Assembly: GCA_949130495.1 (NCBI GenBank)
Contig: OX422207.1
Span: 788,072,384-788,136,383 of the forward strand
DNA: 64,000 nucleotides
Source of the DNA: Sambucus nigra
Lineage: Eukaryota > Streptophyta > Magnoliopsida > Dipsacales > Adoxaceae
Reading direction: 5' to 3'
This document shows positions 37,897 to 50,758 of this stretch, in pieces (the stretch's first letter is position 1; every line of letters starts with the position of its first letter). The translations under genes and the position numbers were made by a program. Below the pieces are notes generated by a model. It searched no databases and was not told the origin of the DNA. It was given only the letters and a program-made list of their open reading frames with translations.

Positions 37897-39350
37897 TTAA
37901 ATATCACAATTAAAATCAAACTTATAATTTCCTTTTATAAAAACACGAGATGCGGAAGCGTTAGGATGTGTGATGGTTCAACTAAAACAAACAAATACCA
38001 ATTTTTAATTTCTTTTTCAAATAAAGTAAAACACAAGTGAGAATTAATGAAACACTCAAAATTATTAATTTCATTTAAACCAATGTTAATTAATCCAAGC
38101 CCTAGAATTTGCCTAAGTCATAATTATCAATATTCCGAAGTTAGGCCAAACCAATTTTAGCAAATGACTTAAATTAACTAACTTTACCCAATATTTAATT
38201 TAAGTCCAAATTAAATTGAGTGTGATAATTTAAACCAAATTTTATCTTGAATTATCCTAAGCATGCGTTCTAAATTATTTAATGCAAGATAAAATAAATC
38301 AATGACACTACGCCGCGATGTACGAAGAAAAACCCAAGACGGGAAACAACCTCGGACGGCCCTATCCACAAATTCACTAGATACGGATTTACAAGTACAA
38401 GACAGATATACTTACAACACACGACTCGATCCCTCTCAAGCCTTGACGCTTCTTCTTGTAGATACCTCTTCCTAGCAAATAACCTTGGAACTCCACCGCG
38501 GTCTCGAAATCCACCGATAGGACTTTATATGGTCATCGTCACCCGTACATGGAGCCTTTCTCCGTGTGGGTAAATAAATGCTAACTTCTCTTCAATTCGG
38601 TGTAGAGAAAACCGGTCCCAAACTCCAAGCAATTGATAAGTATATAAGAACTTGGAATAAACTTCTTTGGGTTTAGACACTAGAGTGATGGATATTTTTC
38701 TCTAAAAATGTCACTAAAAAACATGAACATTTTCCTAAAACAATTATTGATCTCAAACTCTCTCTAAGAGATAAACTAGGATGGAAAAGTTACTTTGGAA
38801 AATGTTATTCCCGCTAATGATAAAGTCTGAAAAAGTTGGTTAAAAACTTAGTGGAAAAGTGGGTGAAAAAACGGCCAAAAACTGTTCCCGCCTGGCATCT
38901 CGTTCGAACGACATTTCATTCGAACGAAATCTCGTTCAAACGAGACTTCTAACGTAGTTCCAGATTGAACTCGTTAGAATCTCGTTGGATACCTCGTTCG
39001 AACAGAAGGTTCGTTCGAACGACATATCGAACGACATTTCACAGGCCTATACTGGAACCTCGTTGGCAAACTCGTTCGAACGACATCTGGTTCGAACGAC
39101 AATCTCGTTCGAACGACATATCGAACGAAAATCTCGTTCGAACGACATATCGAACGAACTTCCAGAATTTTAGAAAATTCGATTTTAGCCCAGAAAAACT
39201 TTATAAATTTATTTTAAAGTTCCAATTAATTCTTTCTGAAAATAAAACACAGTTTTTATTAAACCTAACACCCAATAAAACTTGTTCCAAGCTCCTATAT
39301 ATAATATTGCTTTCATACCTTGGGAGCATGGAATCATAGTTAATGACGTA
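37897..39350 (+). mobile_element. LTR-like segment next to the palindrome
   Basis: A mixed-composition block with LTR-like layout: an AT-rich upstream part, a GC-richer central part (38,310-38,620), and an iterated-palindrome part (38,901-39,160). Its arrangement resembles the LTR-like segment at the palindrome centre, and both carry TTCGAACGA words. No LTR ends, target duplication or primer site were found. The 124-codon frame at 38,965-39,339 is a by-product of the repeat and not a gene. Confidence 0.35.
38901..39158. repeat. Array of TCGTTCGAACGA palindromic words
   Basis: About a dozen copies of the self-complementary core TTCGAA with flanks CTCG and CGACAT occur in 260 bases. The clearest part is a 29-bp tandem pair starting at 39,101 and 39,130 (AATCTCGTTCGAACGACAT followed by ATCGAACGA). 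Confidence 0.9.
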
Positions 39351-39807
39351 GAAACGAGGTACGCGAACCGGCATGATGATGAAGCTTTATACTCTTTGCC
39401 GCTACGTCTTCAACAAACACTTCATAGGCTTGAGAATATTATAATTAAATACTATCCTATGAATAAATGTTTTTGTCCGGAATTGAGCCAAAACTATATA
39501 TGGACTCAATTGGAAATTTGTGTCCTTACATTGGGCTTTTATAAAATAACACGTTTGGGTTATATAATGTTACTATATGTCACAAAATAAAGTGAAATGA
39601 TAGTTAGGATGGTTTTGGTGCAATTACATATACCAACTGTCCTAGTAAGTGAGAAATGAGTTAATTAGTGAATAAACAATGAACAACTATTGATGAAAAA
39701 ACAAAATTAACGTTTTTTTAAGATAGAGGTTAAAGATTAAGGATAATTTTCCCACCTTTGAATAGATAAATAAATATATTAATTTAGTTCAATTAAATTA
39801 TAATTGA
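39351..39807. other. Unassigned DNA before the LTR retrotransposon
   Basis: AT-rich with no recognised feature. The last five bases before the next element (39,808-39,812, TCATA) are its target-site duplication. Confidence 0.5.
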
Positions 39808-39812
39808 TCATA

Positions 39813-41125
39813 TGATTAGTACCAAATATTACATTTAGTTCCCTTTATTCTTGTGCATTCTAGCATTCTTGTGTTCGTTAATTTCTATATTTCAGCTCTT
39901 ATATTGGATACCATTTGTTATTTATGTTTTATATTTTCAAGGTTTATTGGAGCTCTTATAGGTATTGGGGATACACAGTATGATGTTTGAAGCATTTAGT
40001 GGAAGTTTCATCACAAGATTCAACTTCAAGGGAAATTTTATCTTTATAAACTCCATATTTTTATGGTATAAAAGTACCAACATTTAGACATCACTATGAA
40101 TCTATATGAGAATTTGATGGTCATTCTTGTATTGACGCCTAAAAATGGATTTGAATTAGACCAAGGGAACAACTTTAAAAAATCTCGGGGGAGGCCCGAT
40201 CCAGCCCTAAACGGACTCGAGTCGATTACTGTTCATATGTCTATTTTTAGGGTTTTTATCTCTCGTATATATATGTAAGCATCATTCTTTTAGAAAAGGT
40301 GGATTTTCTAATTCATTTTAGTTTGAGCGTAGAATCTATATTTGATGGTGATGGATTTTATCCTTTCTTTATCCATGGCTTTGGTATGTGAAGTCACTAT
40401 TCATCATCTATTTTATTGTCTAAAAGTGTTAAACTTGATTTAATAGTTTTGTTAATTATATTTGATGGAATATAACATGTTTTTGTTGTTTATATGTTGT
40501 TTCTATATTTAATTAGTTATTTTAATTGCTTTATAATGCTTTGTATCTAGCTTAATGACTGGGATCACTTTTCCACCATTAATGAGTTTTTGAACATGAA
40601 AAGTAAGGTCTGAATTGAAATAATTTCAATTTATACCTTGTGCATTAAAATTGGAATATTATGCATTTAACTTCCTTTGCCACACAACTATAGTATTTGT
40701 AGTTATATTACAATATCAATCATTTTCTAACAATACTCAATTGAAAGCTTTATTTTCATCTTTGGGTTAGGTCTCTTCATGTTTGGTGTTTATGATTAAT
40801 TGAATATGTTTTGGTAATTATGATTCGAACCAAGTTACTTAATACTTTTTCTAATTCATTATCGTAAAATGATCCAACTCTTGTTTTGTTTAATCTTTAT
40901 TATTTATTGTTTATCTGTCTATTTGACTTCTTTTCCCTTTTCAAAATCACCCAAATTATGTTTTATTTTCCACTTCAAATACTAAATCAATTTAAACCTA
41001 AATAATGTTTTCCATGGATTCGATCCCTAGTTTCCTCTACACCCCCAAGTGTACCAAGCTATGATTTTTTCTAGGCAGTAAAGACCTAAACATAAATTCT
41101 TTATTTACAAATTTACGCCTCATCA
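39813..41125 (+). repeat. 5' LTR of the non-autonomous element
   Basis: 1,313 bases, TG...CA. It aligns by eye to 44,123-45,535: shared landmarks include GATTAGT-CCAAATATT, GCATTCTTGTGT, ATTATGCATTTAACTTC and ATTCTTTATTTACAAA. Confidence 0.85.
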
Positions 41126-41128
41126 AAA

Positions 41129-41146
41129 TGGTGTTGTTACTGGGGA
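41129..41146 (+). promoter_or_regulatory. tRNA-Asp primer binding site, C-to-T decayed
   Basis: TGGTGTTGTTACTGGGGA lies three bases after the 5' LTR. The plant tRNA-Asp 3' end predicts TGGCGCCGTTGCCGGGGA; the five differences are all transitions (C to T or G to A). Confidence 0.8.
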
Positions 41147-41454
41147 ATGGTGTATTTTAGGATATTAGTGATTTAATACTTTGTATGTATTTATATTTTT
41201 TATAATGACTTGTACCATTTTAGCTTCAAGAAGCTTGAAATTTGTGTGTCATCCATGTGATTGAATTGCTATTTTGATCCAGGTGTCTCAATTTAACCCA
41301 TTCCTTAGTGTAAAGTGTTATAATAATGGTTTTCAAAGAGATTTATCCTACCCCTATTATGTTAGCGTCTGTTATATCATATATTAGTTTAAGATCTCTT
41401 CGGTAAATAGTTTATATTTCCCTCCCATTTCTTCTTCGTTACACTAATAAGACA

Positions 41455-41679
41455 ATGCAAAAATGCCAGCAAATTCTTAAAAATGAAATAATTGAGCTTG
41501 AAAAAAATTATCTATCAACTATGGCTATGGGTGATTTCTTTTTGAAAAAAGCTCTTAAAAACTTTACAAGATTGGAAAAAAAGGATGATGAATTTGAAAG
41601 GGATGAGGCTTGGCAAATTGAAAAACAAAATGTCCGACTCAATGAAATGATTTATCCTTTAAAAAGCTTGGTTGAGTAA
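41455..41679 (+). CDS. Short internal ORF of the non-autonomous element
   Basis: A 74-codon frame rich in K, E, N and L, with a helical or coiled-coil look. It resembles no family I recognise and may be a remnant or chance. Confidence 0.2.
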   Translation: MQKCQQILKNEIIELEKNYLSTMAMGDFFLKKALKNFTRLEKKDDEFERDEAWQIEKQNVRLNEMIYPLKSLVE

Positions 41680-44122
41680 AAGTGATCCATAAACTTTAGA
41701 ATTTTAACTTTTCATTTATGATTCATTTTTTGTGGTTAAAGGTCCTTCATTTTCTTGGTTTCCTATTATTATCCAAATAATACAACTATCGCAAGATTCA
41801 GATGAAAGTCCTGAGTGCTTTAGCCTGATTCTTGAAAGTGAATGGCAATTCAATATGCTTTATTTGATAGGATATCACTCAAATTTTCCCCACCTTCCAT
41901 TTCAATTGAAAAACCCGTAGGATGTAATTTTAATTTTATTGGGATCGTTTTAGTTTTGTCCCCCGTTGAATCCAAATACCCCATCATTCGTCGTTTTTGT
42001 TAATTGGTGATAGTTCCTTCCCCCATTGAAAGCATGCCTTCCGTTGTGAAAAAAAATTCTATTTTCTGGAAGGCGTGAAATCAAAGGGGGAACCTCCTTG
42101 TATCCCTAGAAGTAAAATTATTTATGGTTGGACCCTCAAAAATTTCAAATTCTAGTGTATAGTTAGTTAGAAGCTAAAATTATTAGTTGTATGCACTTTT
42201 TTTTTTTTTATCAAATCTAATAAGTAATTTTCTTATTCTTATTTTTAGGCTTTGTTCTAACATGTTTTGTAGAATCAATGGAATTTATCTATTTGGGGAT
42301 CTCTCCATATTGGGTGGTATCTTTCTCTTCCGCTCTATAACTTGTGTTCTTAATTCACAATGAGTATAATGCATGGTTTAATTTTGAGGTGTGTGTTTTT
42401 CTTCCCATTAATTGGTAGTTTCTTTGATTTGATAAAATATCCTTCCCAAGCATGATTTTTTTGTAAAAATTTTAAAAAATTCAAAAGTATTATTTTTATT
42501 TTCCCCCTTTATTGTGACTTTTTATCCTTTTTTCGATGATCGTTCAAATAAATGCTCGACCCAATAGATAATTCAATGATGAATGTTCTTTATTTTAGAA
42601 GTTATTAGACTTTAGTATGCAAATCATTACTTCAAGAATTGAACTTTGAAACCATGAGCACATTCGCTTTTCTTAATTAGTGATTCAGTTTAAGTCTTTT
42701 ATTACTCGGTGATCTTTTGTTGCATTGTATATACTTATAGCAAGTGAGAGTTGAACTTTTCTTATTTTTCTAGCGTTTATACATTACTTTTTCCTTATTG
42801 AAAACATAAAAGTTAATAGTATTCTCAATACTCTTTCTTTTAGAATAATTAATTGAGTTTATTTTGAAATTTGTTACTTAAGCATGATTTTCAATATTGT
42901 TTTGACTAGAGAATTACATAGACCTTAGGACCCGATCATACTCCCTCTTTGTTATTACACAAATATTCACCTTGACTTCACTTTATATGCTTCCCCTGGT
43001 CAACCTCCTTTGAGCCTAAATATATCCATTCTTTTCATAACCCAAAACTCCTGAACCTACTACACTTTGGAGTTTTAAACTGAACGTACACCTTTCTCAC
43101 ACTTGTTTAGAGAACTGTCTTGGGACTTTATGATGTTCTTATTGTGCATTTAAAATGAAGCATTTGAGTGTGGGAGAAAAAATAAAAGAAGAAGAAAAAA
43201 ATTATAAATAAAAGAAAAGAGAAAGAGTTCCATTATGTATATTGTAAGAAATAATATTTTTCACTCGTTATATCCATTGCTTGTTTATCAATTTTTGAAA
43301 TTTACCACATGTTCCATTTATCCTAGTGTCGTACCCAAACACCTTTATTTTATATGTATTATCTTCATTTCATGCACCCTAGACCAACCGACATTACAAC
43401 CCTTAAAGGCCCCATATGATTCTACGGTGAGTGATATTCAAATAATAATCGTGATAATTTGTTCAAGTACGTTTCACCTCCCTTAATGAGCGGTATACCT
43501 TCATTGAGATTGCATATTTCATTTTATATAGAGCATTCTTCATTGATGATATATGTGATACCTTGCTTCCTTTTATATTTACTCATTATGTCCGCATGTC
43601 ATGTATATGTTACACCCTATTCAGAGTGTTTCCATTTGTTATGTATAATCATCGAAGAGATTCGATATCATGAAATCTTTAATGTTTATCCATATTATAA
43701 AAGTTTTTCCAAATAATATTTTTTCTTGTGCTCGCTCTTCCTCCCACATTTAAGGTTTCGATTATTATGAAGTTATCATAAGGTTAATGATTACAAATTA
43801 TTGGGTAAATTCCACTTTTATTTGTTAATAACTTCTTGAAATCCTTTTGGTTGTCATTGATCTTGTCTTATTTGTTGTTTGGGATTTTTTTTGGAGAAAC
43901 TTGATGTTTTGGGTTTCATCCCTGAAAACCTTCACGATACAACACTTGTATATTTGGGTATCCTAGGGGTTTAAAGGCTTATTGCATATGCTAAATGCAA
44001 TCGTGTTACCCCCAAAAGTGATTTTTTATTATTTTATATTTATATTATCGTTGGTCTATTTCATGTGCTCATTTTCATTCGTATTCATTGCTAGGGAGTT
44101 GCAATATGTAAGTTAAGGGATG

Positions 44123-45535
44123 TGATTAGTCCCAAATATTGCATTTAGAAACTTTATTCTTGAGCATTCGAGCATTCTTGTGTATCTTAATTCCTATATT
44201 TAAGATCTTTTATTAGATAACCTTTGTTATTGATGTTTATACATTTTGTAATGTCTATTTGATCATTTATAGGAATCAGGGATGCAAAGTATGAAGTTGG
44301 AAGCATTTCGACAAAGTTTCATCGCAAGATGAAACTTCATGAAAAATTTGGTATTTTTAAACTCCATAATTTGGATGCTATAAAAGTATCAATATCTATA
44401 TCATTAAATAATCCTCTCGTGTCTGCCCACTGTGTGTTATTCCGATCCTGAATGAGGAAGTTATGGCCATTTTCAGAAAGTTTTTGCATGTGCTTCAAAT
44501 TCAACGGTAATATGGTAGTTTCGTATTGCACAATTTGGAGGGTTTCGAAAGACTAACATGTAGATAATTGAATTATCTTCACTTGTCTTATGAATTTTCT
44601 TCTTACTGAGTTTGTATGATGATTTTTGGTTGTTCTCGTACCAATTCGCAAAAAATGGACTTGAATTGGACTAATTTAGTGACTTTGAAAAATCTCAAGA
44701 CCCACTAGAGTCAAACATGACCCGGATCGAGCTGATTACTATTGATATAAGAAATTTGTCTACTTTTTAGGTTTTTTGTCTTTAGTATATTTGGTTAATC
44801 ACCCATCATTAAGGGTGGTCCATTTTTCCACTTCAATGGAGGTTAGAGAGTTGATATTTTAGGGGTTTTTCTATGGTTTGGGAACTTTTCTCCATTATCT
44901 CTCATAGTTTTTCCATTTCAATGGGTATGTAAAGTACTATATATCATCTCTTTCTGTTTCTTTCTGTTTTATATTTTATTTGATAGATTTATAACTTAGT
45001 TGTGATTTAATATAATTAGTTTGCGTTGTTTCATTCCTTTTAATCCTCTAATTAGTTCTTTTTATTGTTTTACCATGCCTTGCCACAAGTTTGGATCATA
45101 TTTGCACCATTTGTGGGGATTTGAGATTGAAATCTAGGATTTGGTTTGAATTACTTTTAATTGAAATCTTTTGTATTGATATTGAAATATTATGCATTTA
45201 ACTTCATTTGTCATGCAACGGTAGTGTTTATAGTGATACTACAACATTATTTATAATCTATTTTTCAAACCAAATTCCTTAATGCATGTTGTTTATCATG
45301 ATTGTGATGTCATCCTAATTCATTTTCATCATTTAATTTAGTTTACAGATTTTCTTGGTGTTAATTTAGTTTCCATCATATCATTTTTTATTTTTCCCTT
45401 TTGAGTAATAAATTATTTTAGTTTACATATTTTCCTACTTATCACTACACTATCGAGTGTACTCAAGTTGTGGTTTTTATTAGGTGGTAAACACCTAATG
45501 ACAAATTCTTTATTTACAAAGTTTACGTCTCATCA
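44123..45535 (+). repeat. 3' LTR of the non-autonomous element
   Basis: 1,413 bases, begins TGATTAGT, ends CATCA, and is directly followed by the target duplication TCATA. It is preceded by a weak purine tract (AAGTTAAGGGATG). Confidence 0.85.
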
Positions 45536-45540
45536 TCATA

Positions 45541-46107
45541 TCCAATTTAAACCAAACTTCAAGCATATAGAGAACAAACTCAATGATGAAAGATTAATGT
45601 TTAAATTGATTATAAAACAAATGGGTTTATATTGTAGTAAAGTCTTCAAGACTACCATTGCATGAAAAAGGAAGTTAAAATACTATGATACTCCGATATC
45701 AAATCATAAGATTCAATTAAAATGAATAAAAAAGACATACACAAGCTTATTAACTCAAGCATCCTTGGTGGGTTTACGATCCCTAACCTATAAAACTTGT
45801 CTACCCATGGTGATCATAACAATCATAGTGAAAGAAAGAAAAGATAATATATCATTCAGGAGAGTAACAAACATTAGATACTTTAATAAATGCAAACAAA
45901 CTCTTCAAAAAAGCAAAAGAAAGCTACGAATTATCATGTAATAACTTTGCAACACCTACTAATGTTGGAGGAGAGGGGAAAAAACTTTAATTGAAACCCT
46001 AGGAGAGATAATGGAGTAAATGTTTGAGGAAGATATTAAATGCTAGGCCAAAAACTAATTGAAAACATTTTTAAGGAATAAAAGTATATATACCAAAACC
46101 ATTGTGG
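45541..46107. other. Unassigned AT-rich DNA
   Basis: No feature recognised. A short frame at 45,468-45,665 overlaps the LTR end and is probably chance. Confidence 0.5.
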
Positions 46108-46560
46108 TAGAACTATAAATAGGGAAATTTTCCCTGCATGTGAGAATCCATTCTTAATATATGGTAATTGATTCCCTTGGCAAAATTCAGCAAGACAAGA
46201 TGATTGTACAAGTTTTGAGAATAAATTCTTAAATGTTGGAATTAATTCCCTTAGCAAAAATACTCTTTAATATACGGGAGCTTGGAAAACATTGAGAATT
46301 GATTCTGCAAGTGTCAGACATAATTCAAACCTCAAGTTTGAATTCTTTCACGGAGCACTTAGTGGGAATCAACATAACTTCTTCATCCGTACTTGAAATG
46401 ATGAACATTCGTCGAACATGTGAAGTTAATTCTAGGTGATAAAGAAACAATTCATTCTTATTGTCCAAATTATGAAGTGTGAAATTAAAAAAAAATCCAT
46501 AAAGTTTGATAATGTGATGGAACGTTTGCAGAATGAAACTAAACTTCATGCGTAATATTC
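46108..46560 (+). mobile_element. LTR-like piece: TATA box followed by iterated GAAT-ATTC words
   Basis: A good TATA box (CTATAAATAGG, about 46,111) is followed by two ~76-bp tandem units starting with TGAGAAT near 46,140 and 46,216. Each contains a near-palindrome such as GGAATTAATTCC plus CCTT-GCAAAA, and a third partial unit follows near 46,290. The layout, TATA then short iterated palindromes, parallels the other LTR-like segments in this window. No LTR ends were found. Confidence 0.35.
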
Positions 46561-47299
46561 CCTAAACCTATAAAATACTACATACAATTAAAAGAAATGT
46601 TAGCTAGAGTAAGAACATGATTATGGAAATTAATAAATGTGTTAAGGAGAAAGTGAGTAAATAAAAGGTGTTATAAATACAATATTCGTGACAAACCAAT
46701 TCGCCCCAGTGAAGAGATTCTTCATTACAGTGAACCACTAGCTAAGTTTGTTAGAAGATTCACCTTGTTGACCTAGAAATATACATAATAGGGGGGAGAC
46801 TGGGTATATGGTTTTAGTAGAAATTTGAAAATTTCTTAACTTTTTTATAAATATTAATTTCAATATGCTAAATCAATTTCATAATAAGAAATTAATCAAA
46901 AATAATTATAAGAAGTTAAGAGAGAGATTAATGAAACTTGTAAATCGAGATTTTAACGTGGCTCAGTTACTATCTAGGTTCATGCTAGAGATGATACTAA
47001 AGAACTTAACTGTCTCCATCTCACTTACAGCACCATCAAAACCATAGAATGAACACTACCTTACAAACCGCTACCAACAAAGAAATCCTTTTATCCCAAG
47101 GTCTTTAAAATCCTTGAATATCCATAATTACTGCACTACCGACCAACAATATTTGATGAAGCTTAACCGTAATCAATAGTGGTGATGTATGTAACCAAAA
47201 GGTAAAGCAAATTATCTTTACAAAAAGAAATGGTGAAATAGGGTTGCTTCCTTTATCTAGAAAAGTAAACAAAAAAAATCATATGAATAATAAACAAAT
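46561..47299. other. Unassigned AT-rich DNA
   Basis: It includes ATTTTAACGTGGCTCAG (near 46,950), a word like the TAACGTGGTTCGG often seen in plant copia LTRs, and a G-rich run near 46,791. No coding domain is recognised. Confidence 0.3.
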
Positions 47300-48440
47300 G
47301 GGTTTTTGGGTATAAACTTAACACAAGTGAGTATTAGGATTTTAACTTTACTAAAGTGGAATTGTGGTTAGAGCTTTTGGTTCAACTGGGTTTTCTTAAA
47401 TCTTTGTCTTGAATGGAGTTTTTGAGTTTTAAACTTTCAATTGGGTTTTCTTGAATTCTCTCTAGAAACACGGGGCTGGAATAATATAAGGTAGAAGATA
47501 GAACCTTACTTAATAGTATTGTTTTTGTAAGATTATGTGATTTGTAAAGGAAGAAGGAGGTTTTATTTACAATTCTAGGTGGCATCCAATTGTTGGTAAA
47601 ATGTTTGGTAACCAGTTTTGAAGAGTTAGGGTATTTAGGATAAAATGTTTGACAATTTAATCAAAATTATTTCTATAAATCAAGGACTTTTAGTCGACTA
47701 AAAGATAGGTTTAGATGACAAAACACCTTTTGGATGGGTTTTAGTTGACTGCCATGGAGTTTAGTTGTTCGTCAAGAATTTTAGTTGACAAAACTACTTT
47801 TAGTCAACTAAAATAAAGGTTTAGTTGATTAAACCTCACATATTGTTAGTCAAAGAATGTTGGGTTGAGGGTCGTGTTTTAGGGAGATTAGGGGTTTATT
47901 TCGGTGAGTGGGTTTCAAACATTTACAAGGATAATCAAAATTCTTTAGCTTTGTACAATTATTCCTAAAGTATAACAAAAAACTATGTAATGATCATCTG
48001 GAATTTTTCACTTTCTTCTGGAAAGTTTTCATGAAGTGTTGCTTTGTGTGGTATTGAGAGTATGCTTGCTTGTTCTTGATATTACATGGTTGAGTGGTTA
48101 AACTTTATGGTTGAGCTTTATTGTTGAGATTTGAACTTCAGTGGTTGAATGTTTGTATGATCGGTTGATGATGAACCACACTTAAAGCCTGAGGTATGAA
48201 CTACGCTAGGGTTTGATGATTCTTTGAATCTTCATCATTTTGCTTGTGATTTTCATTTCATTTCAAGGGCATGTTTTCATGGTTATATGGATGGTATATT
48301 CCTTGTAACATATCTCATAATGTATTGAGCAATTGTTTTAATCTCAAGTGCATTAGAGAGAAGATTCTAAAATATGGTCTTATATCAATTACATTGTCAT
48401 CATACAAAATCCTTTTTTTTAAGTACATTTGGTTTCACAA
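47300..48440 (-). mobile_element. Possible copia-type LTR (minus strand) with TTTAGTCGACTAAA words
   Basis: On the minus strand, a purine-rich tract with a 'TTTTCATCATTAAAAGGGAGA' flavour (48,440-48,465, reverse) precedes this block. This resembles the polypurine tract next to the 3' LTR of plant copia elements. Inside are iterated TTTAGTCGACTAAA-like words (47,690-47,830). No LTR pair or target duplication was identified. Confidence 0.3.
47686..47835. repeat. Iterated TTTAGTCGACTAAA-like palindromic words
   Basis: A perfect TTTAGTCGACTAAA near 47,691, then TTTTAGTTGAC, TTTTAGTTGACAAA, TTTAGTCAACTAAA and TTTAGTTGATTAAA within 150 bases. Confidence 0.8.
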
Positions 48441-50324
48441 TCTCTCCCTTTTAATGATGAAAACACAATTGATATAGAATATTTGAAAGTTTGACCCCTT
48501 TGATTGAGTGTTGGTTTCAAAAAATTTGTTTATCTCCCCCTTAGTTGTAAGTAGTAACATCATTTTCTCCTATGATATTTATCCACCTTTCTGACGGATT
48601 TTGGGATATATACTTCAAAAGGGAGTTAGTGAGGAAATACTTGGATGAAATATCTTTTACTATGATGGGTCTTAACAATCAAGATAAGTGATGGATCATA
48701 TTTATCAAATGGTGTGCTCATGGAAGATAATATTTTAATCATATGACAATGATAACATAATAAACCCTGTTATGTAGTGATTATATATGGGTATACTCTT
48801 TATGTTGCAGTTGATGTGTTTCTAAATTAGAAGAACATGTGATGTTTAGATAGTGAAGATTTTGAGTTTCTTGTGCGGAGGTCTTTTGAAAGTGTATTTT
48901 TTAAACATCTTGGCGTGTGTGAATGCGAATATTTTCATGAAATCATTGGTTTGTGTGGAAGTAAACTTTCTAAAAGGGTGGTCAGTATAACATATCATAT
49001 GCATGTAGTTGATTTGTGTTGCATAAGTTTTCAAAAAATAATTAACATGAGTTGTGATGGTTAGGTCACATTTAATTCTGTAGTTCTATTGTTAGAATGA
49101 GATTTAATAAAGATGCCAGCGAGGTTATTTTATGGCAAAATTAGACCGAGGTATCACATACCCTTTTGGTACATGTTCTCATAAGGAGTGGTGTTTAATA
49201 TGTTTGGCTCAATAATATTGGACCAGATTTTTGTTATGGAAATCACAGTTGTAGATTTTTGGTGGGATCATTTCTTTCTACTAGAGTTTATTCCTCGTGT
49301 TGGTTATTGGTTCTACGTAGAGGGTTTCTATTTATTTTTATAGTTGGTTTTAATCATTGATTTTGAAGGGGGTATGTTTTGGTTTCATCAAAAATGATAT
49401 GTATGTATTCTTTGATTAAATGGGTTCTTATGTAGATAGGTGTGAATAATTGTGACTATACTAAAAGGATTCCTTTATTGAATTTAGGCTCAAGTTAGTA
49501 AAAAATTTCCTGACTATTTTAAAAATAACTTTTATTCCCCAAAACGTTAAATACCCAATGTTTGTCTACTCCAAATGTCTAAAGGGATATAGGTCATCAC
49601 TTTCCTATTTTCATGTTGTATGAAGTTTTCATATGTTATGTTAAAAATGTGTTACCAAAACTTTATAAAAGATTAATCAAATATCTCAATCTAGGTAAGG
49701 ATGCCACTTCTTTTAGGAGGGATAAATAACATATCAAGATATTTTCTTAAATCATAGACATGGGGGGAGGTATAAGGGTGTAAATCAAGAACAAACTCAA
49801 GTATTATGTATGAATGATTAGTGGAGAGTGTGGGATTCTGTATTCTTGATATTCAATAATCTTAAGGGTTTTTCATTTTTCCAACAACACTATTTATTTC
49901 TCAAATACTACATAAGTTGTGTACCAGTGTTTTATGCTACATGCCTTTCAAAAGTTTTTGAGGTTTATAAGTTTTTTTTATTCATAGGATGCTCAAATAG
50001 TGTGGGTAGAGGTATATTTCATTCCGTGGAAGCCATGTGGAATTAATTTGGTATTGTGTTTCCAATGTGGGTGGGGATAGTTTTACAATCTTGTCATAAA
50101 ATCATTTTTGTGATGAGATTAAGTGTGTTATGTTTTAAATAACTCATTTTCATAATATTTTATCTCCCCTTTTGATTCATAGAAGGAAAACTATCAATCA
50201 CTTCCTTTGGATATCCATTATAGACTTTTACGATAAGAATATTTTAAATCGTCTTTTCTAGATGGATTTTTCCAGAATATTTTAAAAGTATACTCTTATC
50301 ACAACTTGTAACTTCTCGGATATT
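48441..50324. other. Unassigned AT-rich DNA, possibly internal part of the copia-like element
   Basis: C/T-rich runs such as TCTCCCCCTTAG (48,530) and TCTCCCCTTTTGATTCAT (50,162) recall reverse-strand polypurine or spacer motifs of copia elements. Overlapping 60-70-codon frames on both strands (for example 48,846-49,064) show no known domain. Confidence 0.3.
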
Positions 50325-50737
50325 TGTTAACGCCAAAATAAAATTAGGCTTTTATGGGAAATTAGGCAGTGACAACTCTATGTTTGATTAATTGATGAAA
50401 CGAGATTTAATCTTGAAACACTTTTCTTCCCATATAATCATTTATGCTAACTAACCCTTGGTGAAGGATATTATTCTCAATTATAGTTTTTATTCCTCTC
50501 TTGTTACCCTTAGTTTCAATACATGCCTATATTAATCTTTTGTTAAAATATTAATCTTTTACACTTGATTCACAAGTAATAAGTCGATTAACTTTTATCA
50601 ATGTGGATTCGATACCTGGACTCACCACTATACTACCGTATTAATGTCTATAAAATTTCAATTTTTATATTGTGGTGGGAGTCGATAACAATGACAAGTG
50701 TAAGTAATATGGACACCCGATTTTTCCCCGTCTACCA
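50325..50737 (+). repeat. First LTR of the tandem array
   Basis: Begins TGTTAACGCC and ends TCTACCA just before the primer site; 413 bases. It shares TGGATTCGATACCTGGACT with the second LTR. Confidence 0.65.
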
Positions 50738-50740
50738 AAA

Positions 50741-50758
50741 TGGCACCATTGTTGCAAT
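50741..50758 (+). promoter_or_regulatory. Decayed tRNA-Asp primer binding site, unit A
   Basis: TGGCACCATTGTTGCAAT, compared with the expected TGGCGCCGTTGCCGGGGA; six of eight changes are transitions. Confidence 0.6.

Larger units (their letters stand above)
39813..45535 (+). mobile_element. Complete non-autonomous LTR retrotransposon with 5-bp TSD
   Basis: Both LTRs begin TGATTAGT and end CATCA. The 5-bp duplication TCATA flanks the element at 39,808-39,812 and 45,536-45,540. A tRNA-Asp-type primer binding site follows the 5' LTR. The ~3-kb internal region has no gag or pol domain, so the element must have been mobilised in trans, as in large retrotransposon derivatives. The LTRs are strongly diverged from each other, so the insertion is old. 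Part of the internal region (about 41,940-43,100) is homologous to 52,000-53,080 in the array downstream, including a purine-rich AAGAAGAAG-type stretch near 43,180. The tRNA-Asp primer is typical of Athila-lineage elements. Confidence 0.85.

Noticed and set aside
38901..39158. CRISPR-like array
   Set aside because: Repeats are short, irregular and palindromic with no unique spacers of constant length, in a plant genome context.
38965..39339. 124-codon frame as a repeat protein (SFERH/RSNDIS repeats)
   Set aside because: The protein repeats are a translation of the TTCGAACGA array; all frames of the array are partly open because the word lacks stops.
48846..49064. Overlapping opposite-strand frames as an antisense gene pair
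   Set aside because: Neither frame has a known domain, and the overlap is a by-product of low stop density on both strands.
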